Shown here: piece after piece, positions 35,983-44,790 of the stretch
Layout of the letters: every line of letters begins with the position of its first letter
How positions within the stretch are numbered: position 1 is the first letter of the stretch
Assembly (NCBI GenBank): GCA_947458455.1
Contig: CANGYJ010000009.1
Location: forward strand, 62,001 to 126,000
DNA: 64,000 nt
Direction: 5' to 3'
Origin: Verrucomicrobiaceae bacterium
GTDB taxonomy: Bacteria; Verrucomicrobiota; Verrucomicrobiia; Verrucomicrobiales; Verrucomicrobiaceae
The notes under the pieces: generated by a model
Told to the model about the DNA's origin: nothing
Seen by the model: only the letters and a program-made list of their open reading frames with translations
Database searches by the model: none
Position numbers and translations under genes: made by a program

Positions 35983-37269
35983 ATGCCGTCGCTGCCGCCC
36001 ACCATCGAAGAACCTGCCCGTCCCGAGGTGGACTGGCTGTTTCTCGATTTGAACAGCTTCTTCGCCAGCGTCGAGCAGCAGGAAAATCCGGCGCTGCGGG
36101 GCAAGCCGGTGGCTGTGGTGCCGGTGATGACGGATGCCACCTGCGCCATCGCGGCAAGCGCCCAGGCGAAGAAATTTGGCATCAAGACCGGCACCAACAT
36201 CGGCGAGGCCCGCCACAAATGCCCGGACCTCCAGCTCGTGCTCGCCCGGCATGACAAATACGTCGAGTACCACCACGAGATCATCAAAGAGGTCGAGCGG
36301 CACTACCCGGTGACCTCCATCTGCTCCATCGACGAGATGGGGCTGCGTCTCGACCGCCTCCGCCGCCCGCTCCCCGCCGCCATCGACCTCTCCAAGCGCA
36401 TCAAAGCCGGCCTGCGCCGCACGATGGGCGAGTGCATCACCTGCTCCGTGGGTCTCGCCCCGAACCGCTTCCTCGCCAAAGTGGCCTCGGACATGCAGAA
36501 GCCGGACGGGCTGGTCATTTTGACCGCCGCCGATCTCCCGGGCCGTTTGCTCGATCTGGAACTGCGTGACCTTCCTGGCATCGGCCGGCGCATGGAGCCG
36601 CGACTGCATGCCGTGGGCATCCGCAGCATGCGAGAGCTATGGGAGGCATCCCGCGAGGAAATGCACCATGCCTGGGGCGGCGTGGTGGGGGACCGCTTCT
36701 GGATGGCTTTGCATGGCGAGCCCTCCGAGGACGAGCCTGAGCAGGATCCCAAAAGCATCGGCCACAGCCATGTGCTCTCACCGGAACTGCGCAAGCCACC
36801 GCAGGCCGCCATCGTGCTGCGTCGGCTGCTATTAAAAGCCGCCAGCCGCCTGCGACGCTCCAATCACCGGGCCACTGAGATGAGTGTGAGCATTCGCGTG
36901 GAGGACGGGCCGCGTTGCGAGGCGCATCAGCGCTTTTCCGCCGTGAATGACAGCCTCGCGCTCACCGAGGTGATGCGCCGCCTGTGGGAAAACGTCATGC
37001 ACCAGGCCCGCTGGCCGCGCGTGAAGAAGGTGGCCGTCACGCTCTCCGGCCTCGAATCCCTCACCCAGCCCCAGCAGCTCGATCTTTTCACGCAGGGTGA
37101 AGACCCGCGCCAGCGCCGCGAATCCCTCTCCCGCGTGCTCGATGCCATCAACAAGAAGCACGGCCGCGATTCCATCGTCGTCGGCTTCACCCCCGATACC
37201 GTGCGCACCTTCTCCGGCTCCAAAATCGCCTTCAACCGCATCCCGGACCGCGAGGAGTTCAAGGAGTGA
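35983..37269 (+). CDS. Y-family DNA polymerase (DinB/Pol IV-like)
   Basis: 428-aa translesion polymerase. Palm motifs LDLNSFFASVEQ (Asp22) and SICSIDEMGLRL (Asp117, Glu118) supply the metal-binding acidic residues. FLAKVASDMQKPDG and the HhH-type LRDLPGIGRRMEPRLHAVGI follow, then a little-finger domain. A beta-clamp-like peptide QLDLF occurs near residue 365. The acidic insertion EDEPEQDPKSIGHSHVL matches the DinB segment before the little finger. It synthesises past lesions with low fidelity and is often damage-induced, although I see no LexA box. Confidence 0.92.
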   Translation: MPSLPPTIEEPARPEVDWLFLDLNSFFASVEQQENPALRGKPVAVVPVMTDATCAIAASAQAKKFGIKTGTNIGEARHKCPDLQLVLARHDKYVEYHHEIIKEVERHYPVTSICSIDEMGLRLDRLRRPLPAAIDLSKRIKAGLRRTMGECITCSVGLAPNRFLAKVASDMQKPDGLVILTAADLPGRLLDLELRDLPGIGRRMEPRLHAVGIRSMRELWEASREEMHHAWGGVVGDRFWMALHGEPSEDEPEQDPKSIGHSHVLSPELRKPPQAAIVLRRLLLKAASRLRRSNHRATEMSVSIRVEDGPRCEAHQRFSAVNDSLALTEVMRRLWENVMHQARWPRVKKVAVTLSGLESLTQPQQLDLFTQGEDPRQRRESLSRVLDAINKKHGRDSIVVGFTPDTVRTFSGSKIAFNRIPDREEFKE

Positions 37270-37293
37270 GCGAGCGATCACCGAGGCCCGAGC

Positions 37294-39324
37294 TTACGCC
37301 CCTTCGCCCGCTTTCGGCTCCCGCACCACGCGATCGACGCTGTGCTTCGTGATGATATTCCCCAGGGAATCGCGGCCTTTGATCGCGATGGAGTTGAAGG
37401 GGAATTTGATCGTCAGATTGCGCAGGTAGAGCGCGGGCTTCAGATGCACCACAGCGTTGAAGGCATTGCTCTCCTCCTCCGTCTCGTGGCGGATGAAATA
37501 GAGCACTGAGGAGCCCGGTGTGCCCTTTGTGAGCACATACTCCTTGTCACGCGTGATGCCGCCGATGCGGAAGCGCTTGGCCATCACATTGCCCTGGCGG
37601 CCATCGCGATAGACGAAGCTGTACACGGCTTGCTCGTCCTTCTTGAACAGGTTGATGTAGAGCGGGTTCTTGCCCACGAAGAACTTCTCTCCGGCCTTCG
37701 TCACGCTCATGGTGCCGTCTTTGGTGAAGAAGATCACATCATCCAGTGGCGAGCACTTGCAGATCGGCTCGCCCTCACGCTTCAGGCCGGTGCCCGCAAA
37801 GCCGTCCTTGGCATTGAGGTAGAGCGTCTCGTTCTGCATGATCACCTCGGCGGCGGCCACACGTTCCAAAGTGCCCGCGATCACCGTCTTGCGCTCGCGA
37901 CCCACGCCGTAGGTCTTCTTGAGGCGCTCAAAGTGGGCGATGGTGTACTTCGTGAGCTGCTTGAGGTTCTTCTGCACGCCCTCGATGTCGTCTTCGAGCT
38001 TCTTGATGGTTTCATCGGCCTCGAAGCTGTTGAACTTCGAGATGCGCTTGATCTTGATCTCCGTGAGGCGAGCCACGTCTTCGTCATTCACCGGACGTTT
38101 CAGCACGCTGAGGAAAGGTTTCAGGCCTTTCCAGATGGCGGCCATCACCGCGTCCCAGGTCTCGCACTCCTCGATTTTGCGGTAGATGCGGTTCTCGATG
38201 AAAATCTTCTCCAGGGAGCTGAAGTGCCATTTTTCCTCCAACTCGCCCAATTGAATCTCCAGCTCCATGCCGAGCAGTTTCTTCGCATGCTCGGCGCTGG
38301 CCTTCAGCAGCTCCGTCACGCCCACAAAGCGCGGTTTATCTTCAAAGATGACCACCGCATTCGGCGAGAGGCTGATTTCGCAATCGGTAAAGGCATACAG
38401 CGCCTGAATCGTCTGGTCCGGATCGGCTCCGACGGGCAATTGGATCACCAGCTCGACGTTTTCGGCCGTGTTGTCATCCACGCGGGCGATCTTGATCTTC
38501 CCCTTGTCGTTCGCCGCCACGATGCTGTCCTGGAGGCCGCCCGTGGTCGTGCCAAAGGGGATCTGCGTGATCACCAGCGTGTTCTTTTTCTGCCCCTGCT
38601 CGATCTTCGCCCGCACGCGGACGCGACCGCCGCGCTGGCCGTCGTTGTAATCCGTGGCGTCCATGATGCCGCCCGTGGCAAAATCCGGCAGCAGCTTGAA
38701 AGGCTCACCACGCAGCGCCGCCACGCAGGCATCGCAGAGTTCGAGGAAATTGTGCGGCAGGATGCGGCAGGAAAGCCCCACGGCGATGCCTTCCACGCCC
38801 TGCGCCAGCAGCAGCGGGAATTTCACCGGCAGCGTCACCGGCTCCTTGTTGCGTCCGTCGTAGCTGGAGGACCATTCGGTGACCTTCGGGCTGTAAACCA
38901 CATCCAGGGCGAACTTCGACAGGCGGGCCTCGATGTATCGCGGCGCGGCCGCGTTGTCGCCGGTGAGCGTGTTGCCCCAGTTCCCCTGGGTGTCGATCAG
39001 CAGCTCCTTCTGGCCGAGCTGCACCATCGCATCGCCGATGGAGGCATCGCCATGCGGGTGATACTTCATCGTGTTGCCCACCACATTGGCCACCTTGTTG
39101 TAGCGACCGTCCTCCAGCTCGTGGAGCGAGTGCAGGATGCGGCGCTGCACGGGCTTCAGGCCGTCGTGGATGTGCGGCACCGCACGCTCCAGGATCACAT
39201 AGCTGGCGTAGTCCAGGAACCAGTCCCCGTAGAGATCGTCCACAGGCTTGTGCTCCACCGGCGCGGCGGAGGGCAGGATCGGAGAATGAGCGTCAGTCGG
39301 CTTGGAGGAAGATTTTTTGGCCAC
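37294..39324 (-). CDS. parC: DNA topoisomerase IV / gyrase subunit A (ParC-like)
   Basis: 676-aa breakage-reunion subunit of a type IIA topoisomerase. Hallmarks are DGLKPVQRRILHSLHE, KYHPHGDAS and the catalytic RY (Tyr130) in GDNAAAPRYIEARLSKFA, followed by a long coiled-coil/gate region and a short C-terminal beta region. It is shorter than E. coli GyrA or ParC and most like the Bacteroidetes/PVC form. The start is a GTG at 39324, which gives a plausible N-terminus; the frame open to 39465 has no better start. The partner parE is not in the window. Confidence 0.92.
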   Translation of the reverse strand: MAKKSSSKPTDAHSPILPSAAPVEHKPVDDLYGDWFLDYASYVILERAVPHIHDGLKPVQRRILHSLHELEDGRYNKVANVVGNTMKYHPHGDASIGDAMVQLGQKELLIDTQGNWGNTLTGDNAAAPRYIEARLSKFALDVVYSPKVTEWSSSYDGRNKEPVTLPVKFPLLLAQGVEGIAVGLSCRILPHNFLELCDACVAALRGEPFKLLPDFATGGIMDATDYNDGQRGGRVRVRAKIEQGQKKNTLVITQIPFGTTTGGLQDSIVAANDKGKIKIARVDDNTAENVELVIQLPVGADPDQTIQALYAFTDCEISLSPNAVVIFEDKPRFVGVTELLKASAEHAKKLLGMELEIQLGELEEKWHFSSLEKIFIENRIYRKIEECETWDAVMAAIWKGLKPFLSVLKRPVNDEDVARLTEIKIKRISKFNSFEADETIKKLEDDIEGVQKNLKQLTKYTIAHFERLKKTYGVGRERKTVIAGTLERVAAAEVIMQNETLYLNAKDGFAGTGLKREGEPICKCSPLDDVIFFTKDGTMSVTKAGEKFFVGKNPLYINLFKKDEQAVYSFVYRDGRQGNVMAKRFRIGGITRDKEYVLTKGTPGSSVLYFIRHETEEESNAFNAVVHLKPALYLRNLTIKFPFNSIAIKGRDSLGNIITKHSVDRVVREPKAGEGA

Positions 39325-39677
39325 GGGGCGGAGGGCTAAGAGCAAAAAGTTGGGGAGGCGCTTATTAGGAACTGAGGGGCCGGGGTGCAAATCGAAATTC
39401 CAGCACAGCCAGGACTCGGAGGCCGGGATTCCATTCCCACCCTGCCTTCCAGCTTCTCGCCGCACCCCATCCGCTCGGCCTCGACGCGCTTCCGCACCTC
39501 AAAAAGCTGCCCCATGACCTCCACTGAGGCCAAAGACCTTCTTCCACTCTTGATCGACTTCCCGAGGACGTAGGCGGGTGAAGAGAAGAACGAGGCACTG
39601 ACCTTCCTTAAACAGCCTCCAAACCGAGACGGCGGCTTAGTGGCAGCTGCCGTTCGACACACACGCATCCAAGTGAA
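39325..39677. other. Gene-free stretch before parC
   Basis: No convincing gene in about 350 bp. A minus-strand frame exists, but its composition is Ser/Pro/Arg-rich and unlike its neighbours. The stretch should contain the parC promoter; no clear consensus boxes were seen. Confidence 0.5.
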
Positions 39678-40385
39678 TCAAGCCACATGAAAACCCAAGG
39701 TGGCGGATCCCGCTGCCGTGGCGTTTCTGTTACAGCTACTGGGCTGTCCATCTGCGGTGAGGCATTCATCCGGATGCCTTGAAGTCAAATCGCCGTAGAG
39801 CTCCCCGCAGCACGAGTCACAGATGGCATGGCTTATTCCCACTTTCATGACGCGGTGGAGATAGTCATCCCATTTCATCCATCCATGACCTTCCACGCGC
39901 ACATCCTGGCAGGCACTGCATACATGGAGCAATCCCGTAGTGTCCTTGTTTTCGCCGCCAAGGTTGCCCAGCATGTGCCACCAAGCGTCAAAGATGCCTT
40001 CCAAGCGACCCAAGCTCTTCTGCGTGATGGCTGAGGCTTCTTCAAAGAGAGCCACCATGGAACGACCGGAGACATTGAGCCCGCTTAGATTCACAATGAA
40101 GGCATGATAGGTCTTCATGCCCAGGGTCACTTTCCACACCCCTGACCACGGGTTGGCAAAGTCCAGCTGGGGTAAAAGGGCATGGACGAGCTGTGAGGAC
40201 ATACGGTAGCCGGTTTCAAGGCGCCCGCCCGCCTCACCGAAGCGAATGATGGCCAGGCGAACCGCGCCTGTTTTGATACAAGCTAGCTCAAGGAGGCCGT
40301 TGAGAAGGTCTGAATCTCCTCGAGGCCGCAGATCATGCATCAGGCGGCGGTTGGAGATCGAAGGGAATGACTGGATAGAAGCCAT
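39678..40385 (-). CDS. Sensor-like protein with C-terminal Cys motif of hybrid kinases
   Basis: 235-aa protein. The middle has a GAF-like alternation (AVRLAIIRFGEAGGRLETGY ... VWKVTLGMKTYHAFIVNLSG). The end, HVCSACQDVRVEGHGWMKWD and ISHAICDSCCGELYGDL, closely follows the 'ICxxCKxIRDxxGxWxxxExY ... SHGICPxC' motif found at the C-terminus of many hybrid sensor kinases and response regulators, likely a metal-binding knuckle. No kinase or receiver domain is attached. It is the last gene of the copper-oxidase operon, 13 bp after its neighbour. ATG 40385 is chosen as the first start after that neighbour's stop. Confidence 0.7.
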   Translation of the reverse strand: MASIQSFPSISNRRLMHDLRPRGDSDLLNGLLELACIKTGAVRLAIIRFGEAGGRLETGYRMSSQLVHALLPQLDFANPWSGVWKVTLGMKTYHAFIVNLSGLNVSGRSMVALFEEASAITQKSLGRLEGIFDAWWHMLGNLGGENKDTTGLLHVCSACQDVRVEGHGWMKWDDYLHRVMKVGISHAICDSCCGELYGDLTSRHPDECLTADGQPSSCNRNATAAGSATLGFHVA

Positions 40386-40398
40386 GTTGGGGGTGAAG

Positions 40399-41157
40399 TT
40401 ATGGTTCAGGGAGCCTTGGAAAACTGCGGATGAGTTGCTCACGTCTGTTTTGCAGGCGCTCATAGTTTTGTGCCGTGCTGGGCTGCTGGGGAGTGGTGAT
40501 GCTTTGATAGGTTGCGGCGGCATCTAGCAGCACCGGGCCGCTGAGCCGTGCCGCACGGGAGTCCACCGTGGTGGGCTCCACCACCGTCTCCATAGCGGCG
40601 GCGGGAGGGGCCGCACTCATGGCAGGCTGGTTGTCTTTGACGGGTCGGTTGATCTGCTGGGAGGCGTCAGGATTCATCGAAATCCAGGCGGTTTGACCGT
40701 TTAGAGCCACTTGTGCCTGCACATTCAGAGGGTTCTCTTCACCGGAGAGACCAAGCAATTGAGGCGCGTCTTGGACCGGTGGTTCATTCTCTCCGAGGAT
40801 GACCGTCTCCTGGTCTCGCAAGCGGGTGAGATAGACCGAGAGCCGCCCGTTGAGGCGCACCCACCCGGAGAGTTGGAATTCGGCGGCCCAACCGGGGGGT
40901 GGGGCTTCCGGCGCGGGAGCTGGAGGCGGGCTGGACTGGGAGGTAAAGACAGACCGGTTCCAAAGAGCGGCGTAGGTGTCCAAGGCGGGAGCCACCGCCT
41001 GAAAGGGGGGCTTCTCCGATTCACCACCGAGGACAGCCTGCCCGCCATCGCCTGCCAGGCCTGAGGATTGGAAGAATCCGATCAAGGCCAGCAGGGTGGC
41101 TAGGGGCAAACCGCTCCAAGGCAGGTTTCTCTTCGTCAGCGAGAACGAATGGGGCAC
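40399..41157 (-). CDS. Exported Pro/Ala-rich hypothetical protein
   Basis: 252 aa from a GTG at 41157; the start is uncertain, since upstream in-frame codons overlap the next gene. The hydrophobic stretch LPLATLLALIGFFQSSGLA near residue 20 is an N-terminal anchor or signal. A Pro-rich linker follows, then a small beta-rich domain (FQLSGWVRLNGRLSVYLTRL ... VILGENEPP ... AQVALNGQTAWISMN) and a Gln-rich helical tail. No known family recognised. Gaps of 44 bp upstream and 13 bp downstream put it in the copper-oxidase operon. Confidence 0.6.
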   Translation of the reverse strand: MPHSFSLTKRNLPWSGLPLATLLALIGFFQSSGLAGDGGQAVLGGESEKPPFQAVAPALDTYAALWNRSVFTSQSSPPPAPAPEAPPPGWAAEFQLSGWVRLNGRLSVYLTRLRDQETVILGENEPPVQDAPQLLGLSGEENPLNVQAQVALNGQTAWISMNPDASQQINRPVKDNQPAMSAAPPAAAMETVVEPTTVDSRAARLSGPVLLDAAATYQSITTPQQPSTAQNYERLQNRREQLIRSFPRLPEP

Positions 41158-41201
41158 AAGCGGGCGGGCGAGAGGGTGGATGAGATGAGAACGCGGGTTC
41201 C

Positions 41202-42131
41202 TTAGCGAAGAGTCGTCTCGATCACGGCATTCGCAGTCACCCCGGCGGAGCCGTTGAGCACGGCTTTGATCTTCGATGGCGCGGTGCCGAGCACCGGATT
41301 GGCGGTGGTCGGGGTATCGACTCGGAAGGTCCACACGCCGTACTTGGGATTGACAGCATCCGGCACGAGGGTGGCGAAGCCGAGCGAGGTCAGGACACCC
41401 TTGTCGTCACGGAAGATCTGAATGATCGGGATGAGTCCGTCCTTGCTGTAGTAGAAGCCGCGGGCATCCACCTCGTCCGCACGATTGATGTTCGGCACAC
41501 GCTCGCGGCTGTCCGCACGCTGGATGTTGACTTGGGAGACATCGTTCGCCAGAGCCGCGCTGAGACCGAGGTGAATGACGTAACCATAGAGCTTGCCGCC
41601 CGCATAGTAACCCTCAGCCGCAGCTGGCTGCCCCACGGAGATGCCGCTCAGCCGGGCCGGGAAGCCATAATCGTTCATAATCTGCGTGAGGATGCGGGGG
41701 TCGGTGCTCAGGGTCACCTCGGTTCCCTGGATGCGCAGAGGCGACACCGAGGTGATGGCGCCGATCACCACATTCTCCGCAGGCTCCACGGTGACATCCG
41801 TGGCGGTGAATTTCAGGGTGGATAGATCCACGACCCCATTGATCAAAGCGGTGCCGCCCAGGAAACCTGGTTCCGTGCGGCCCGGCAAGCGATTGCGGAT
41901 GCAGAGCTGACGCACCGTCAGCACCGTGGTGGGGGAATCGATCCCCAGCTCAGCGGGCACATGCACCACGACGTCCTGCACCAGCATGGTGGCGCTGCCG
42001 TCCGGGTTGTAGGTGACCTCACGGATGGGGCCTTCCACATAACCAGTCGTGGTGGCGGGGGCGATTTGGGAGAGGGCGGCTCCTGGCAGAATAAACAGCA
42101 GGGCAAAAAGAACAGGGTGGAAAGCTTTCAC
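41202..42131 (-). CDS. Exported beta-rich hypothetical protein of the copper operon
   Basis: 309 aa with signal peptide MKAFHPVLFALLFILPGAALS. The mature part is mostly beta-strand and Val/Thr-rich, with several short OB-like segments. The region VEPAENVVIGAITSV ... LSTDPRILTQI resembles IELAENVATGVVRSV ... FNQDPRFGADV of the operon's 458-aa protein, so the two share a domain. No known enzyme motifs. A periplasmic or extracellular role beside the oxidases is inferred. Confidence 0.75.
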   Translation of the reverse strand: MKAFHPVLFALLFILPGAALSQIAPATTTGYVEGPIREVTYNPDGSATMLVQDVVVHVPAELGIDSPTTVLTVRQLCIRNRLPGRTEPGFLGGTALINGVVDLSTLKFTATDVTVEPAENVVIGAITSVSPLRIQGTEVTLSTDPRILTQIMNDYGFPARLSGISVGQPAAAEGYYAGGKLYGYVIHLGLSAALANDVSQVNIQRADSRERVPNINRADEVDARGFYYSKDGLIPIIQIFRDDKGVLTSLGFATLVPDAVNPKYGVWTFRVDTPTTANPVLGTAPSKIKAVLNGSAGVTANAVIETTLR

Positions 42132-42224
42132 TAACGGGTAGGCAGAAGGAATAAATCGTGAATTCAGCAGGTGGTAGAAGAGGACAGGGGCAGCCGCCCA
42201 CAGCGGTGGCTGCCCCTGCCTGGG

Positions 42225-43034
42225 TCATCCAACAGCCAAGCGGGATGAATTGCGGGAAGGGCGGCGGCGGCGCAGGGCCAGCAGGGAAGACGCACCCAGA
42301 AGGAGGACGGAGCCAGGCTCCGGCACCGGCGCGGCAGCGGCGGCGGCGGTGTAGCTATCCACCCAGATATCGGACACAAAGGTCATGCCATTGGTCTCAC
42401 GCAGACCAAAGCTGGTCACGCTGGTATTGAGGTCAAAGCCGCTGTTCTGCAGCAGGTTGGCGAAATCGATGCGCCCGGACTCGTTGGCGGCCGCGCCGTA
42501 GATGGCGGGGTCGAGTTCGAAGAACGTGACGGCTTGGATTTGCTGCTCGTTGAAGGTCAGCACGCCCTGGTTCGTGTTGAACCACAGCATGGGATCATCT
42601 TCATCGAGGTTGTAGCCCGGTGTGGCCAGGATATCATAAGGGCTGGCACCGAAATTGAGGCCGTTGACCACCAAGTTGATGCTATCCATGCGGGCGCTGC
42701 CGCCATTGAAGTCGAAGGTGAGTTCGCTGATCTGGCCAAAGTCACCGCGGATGCCGAGCTCGGAACTGCCCACGCCGCCAGCCACGAAAGCGTCGTCGTG
42801 TTCATAATACAGGCTGCCAGCGATGCCGTTGGTCATGGAGCCGGCGCCGGTGTAATAATCGGTCAGATCCGTGCGGGCGTGGAGGGTCAACGCTCCTTCG
42901 AAGATGCTGACGGAGCTACCGAGTGGCTGAGTCATGCCGTAGTCAAAGATGTGGTAGCCGAGGCTGGTCTGGGCCTGGGCCGTGGCGCTGAGGAGCGAGG
43001 CTCCGAGGAGGAAGGAGAGGATGGATGTTTTCAT
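42225..43034 (-). CDS. PEP-CTERM sorting-domain protein
   Basis: 269 aa: signal peptide (MKTSILSFLLGASLLSATAQA), an Asp/Gly-rich beta domain, and a C-terminal VPEPGSVLLLGASSLLALRR, which is the PEP-CTERM tripartite signal (PEP motif, hydrophobic helix, basic tail) recognised by exosortase. PEP-CTERM proteins go to the cell surface or exopolysaccharide. The 5' leader has only C/A-rich sequence and no Shine-Dalgarno. It is in the middle of the copper operon, so the oxidase system may act at the surface matrix (inference). Confidence 0.88.
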   Translation of the reverse strand: MKTSILSFLLGASLLSATAQAQTSLGYHIFDYGMTQPLGSSVSIFEGALTLHARTDLTDYYTGAGSMTNGIAGSLYYEHDDAFVAGGVGSSELGIRGDFGQISELTFDFNGGSARMDSINLVVNGLNFGASPYDILATPGYNLDEDDPMLWFNTNQGVLTFNEQQIQAVTFFELDPAIYGAAANESGRIDFANLLQNSGFDLNTSVTSFGLRETNGMTFVSDIWVDSYTAAAAAAPVPEPGSVLLLGASSLLALRRRRPSRNSSRLAVG

Positions 43035-43078
43035 GGGATTGGAGGGAGGTTTTGGGTTTGGTGATGGGTTTGCAGGGG

Positions 43079-43402
43079 TTATTTAGCGGAGACTTTTTCG
43101 AGGCTTTGGACTTGGTAATCCGCCGCGGCGCTGCCGAGCGCCTTCATGGCGGCCTCACGCGTGAGGTGCGGTGAGGTGGAGGTGATTTCGAGACGCGGCA
43201 CGGAGCCGTCCTGGGAGACGGTGATGCGCACCTCCTTCACCCCTTCGAGGCTCATGAGAGCCTCTTTGACACTGGCGGAGCAGGCGGAGCAGACGACACC
43301 GGCGATGCGGCCTTCGTAGCGCACCGGTTGGGCGGCATCCGCGGCCTGAATGGCGGAAAGAGAGGTGAAGATGGCGATGAGGCCGAACAAAAGACGTTTC
43401 AT
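43079..43402 (-). CDS. Exported heavy-metal-associated (HMA) domain protein
   Basis: 107 aa with signal peptide MKRLLFGLIAIFTSLSAIQA, then a complete HMA ferredoxin-like domain in which CSAC (Cys38, Cys41) is the metal-binding pair (VVCSACSASVKEALMSLEGV). A secreted HMA domain is unusual; it probably binds Cu(I) or transfers it to the neighbouring oxidase or SCO protein. Its ATG overlaps the upstream SCO stop by 4 bp (ATGA), implying translational coupling. Confidence 0.9.
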   Translation of the reverse strand: MKRLLFGLIAIFTSLSAIQAADAAQPVRYEGRIAGVVCSACSASVKEALMSLEGVKEVRITVSQDGSVPRLEITSTSPHLTREAAMKALGSAAADYQVQSLEKVSAK

Positions 43403-44757
43403 GGATTGACAGAGAGGGGAGGGGTGAAGGAGGCCGGAGTGGTGGGGCGGATGTGAAGGAGGCTGCGCACATCCTCACGCAGGGAGCGGGCGGCCGTCTG
43501 GCTCGCTTCAGGGTCCGGATGGAAGACTGCGTAGTGGCCGCGGACCTGGCCTTTCTGGTCCACCAGGACGAGACGCAGATCGTTCTCATACTGGTCGAGC
43601 GGGTTGAGCCGCTCCGCCGCCGGGATGAGCCGCGGCGCCTTGAGGCCGAGCTCGTGGGTGACGAACGTTTCCAACACCGGCTGATCCAGGCTGGTGAACC
43701 ACCACGGCGCGGAATCTTTCACGGAGAGGCTCTCCGCATAGGATTTGAAGAAGGCCGGGGTTTCACGCGTGGAGGCCCGTGCAAAGCTTACCAGTTGAAA
43801 ATCCTTCCGGGAGCCGAACTCCTTATTCAGCGACCTCATGGCCTGCAGGACGGCCTTGGAGCCATGCGGGCAGACGGTGTAGAGATGGCTGAAGACGGAG
43901 ATCTTCCCCTTCAGATCGGCAAAGCGCACGGGCTGTCCGGAGCGCTCTGGGGCGAGGAATTCGCCCGTCACCTGGCCTTTCACCGGGAGGCTGGCAGCCG
44001 CCGGTGTGAGAGGCAGATCCTCCGTTTCGGGGCCTTCCTGCACGCCGGGCATGAGCGCCGCGTAATCGTGCTGGATGTCACCGTAGCGGACGCCCTGGGT
44101 CCAGCCGGCCAGGCGCTTGATGCGCATGTTCAGCAGTTCCACATCCAGGCTTGCATTCACAAAGCCCCAGCGACCGGTGCCATCATTGCCGACGATGAAC
44201 ATCGAGCTGTGCTGGCTGGGGTCGCGGTCCTGGATTGCATTGGGTTCCACCACACCCAGCTGACGACGGATGCTGAGGATGTCCTCGGCACTGCCCGTGA
44301 GGAGCTGCCAGTCTGGCATATCCGGATGGTCCGCCTCGGCCACCGCCATGCGGGCGTAACGGGCCAGCACGGCTGGCGTATCACGCTCCGGATCGGCGGA
44401 GATGGAGATGAAGCGCAGGCTGCGGCCAAAAGCGGGCTGCAGTTCACGCCGCATGCGGGCAATCTTGATGTTGCTGTCCGGGCAGGTCTTCTCACAATTC
44501 GTGTAGAAGAAGTTCAGCACGACGGCGCGGTCCTTCACCAAGTCCGCAAAGAACTGGACCTTCTGACCATGGTGATTGGTGAGCGTGACGTCGGTGAACC
44601 GGTCGGCAAAACCGCGGCGCATCATGCGCCACCCCTCCTCCGCCGGCACGGGGCCGGCGGGGGGGGCGGCCTGGGCGTGGTGCTGGTAGGCCAGAAGCAG
44701 GCCCATCAGCCCCGCGGCCAGACGCACGCGGTGGAAGTATCGTGAACTAGGTGTCAT
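43399..44757 (-). CDS. Tandem SCO1/SenC-like copper chaperone
   Basis: 452 aa: signal region (1-30) and two thioredoxin-fold SCO-like domains. The first (about 50-235) carries FYTNCEKTCPDS with the copper pair Cys88 and Cys92 and a later conserved His region (RDPSQHSSMFIV). The second (about 255-430) has HLYTVCPHGSKAV, keeping only one Cys of the pair, so it may be a docking or regulatory copy. SCO proteins deliver copper to oxidases and act as thiol reductants. The gene lies between the multicopper oxidase and HMA genes. Confidence 0.88.
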   Translation of the reverse strand: MTPSSRYFHRVRLAAGLMGLLLAYQHHAQAAPPAGPVPAEEGWRMMRRGFADRFTDVTLTNHHGQKVQFFADLVKDRAVVLNFFYTNCEKTCPDSNIKIARMRRELQPAFGRSLRFISISADPERDTPAVLARYARMAVAEADHPDMPDWQLLTGSAEDILSIRRQLGVVEPNAIQDRDPSQHSSMFIVGNDGTGRWGFVNASLDVELLNMRIKRLAGWTQGVRYGDIQHDYAALMPGVQEGPETEDLPLTPAAASLPVKGQVTGEFLAPERSGQPVRFADLKGKISVFSHLYTVCPHGSKAVLQAMRSLNKEFGSRKDFQLVSFARASTRETPAFFKSYAESLSVKDSAPWWFTSLDQPVLETFVTHELGLKAPRLIPAAERLNPLDQYENDLRLVLVDQKGQVRGHYAVFHPDPEASQTAARSLREDVRSLLHIRPTTPASFTPPLSVNP

Positions 44758-44790
44758 TGAAACGGTGAGTGGGAGGGTGAGCGTTTCAGA

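Noticed and set aside
39336-39668. 110-residue minus-strand frame upstream of parC
   Set aside because: Partly overlaps the parC start and has biased composition with no motif; kept as non-coding.
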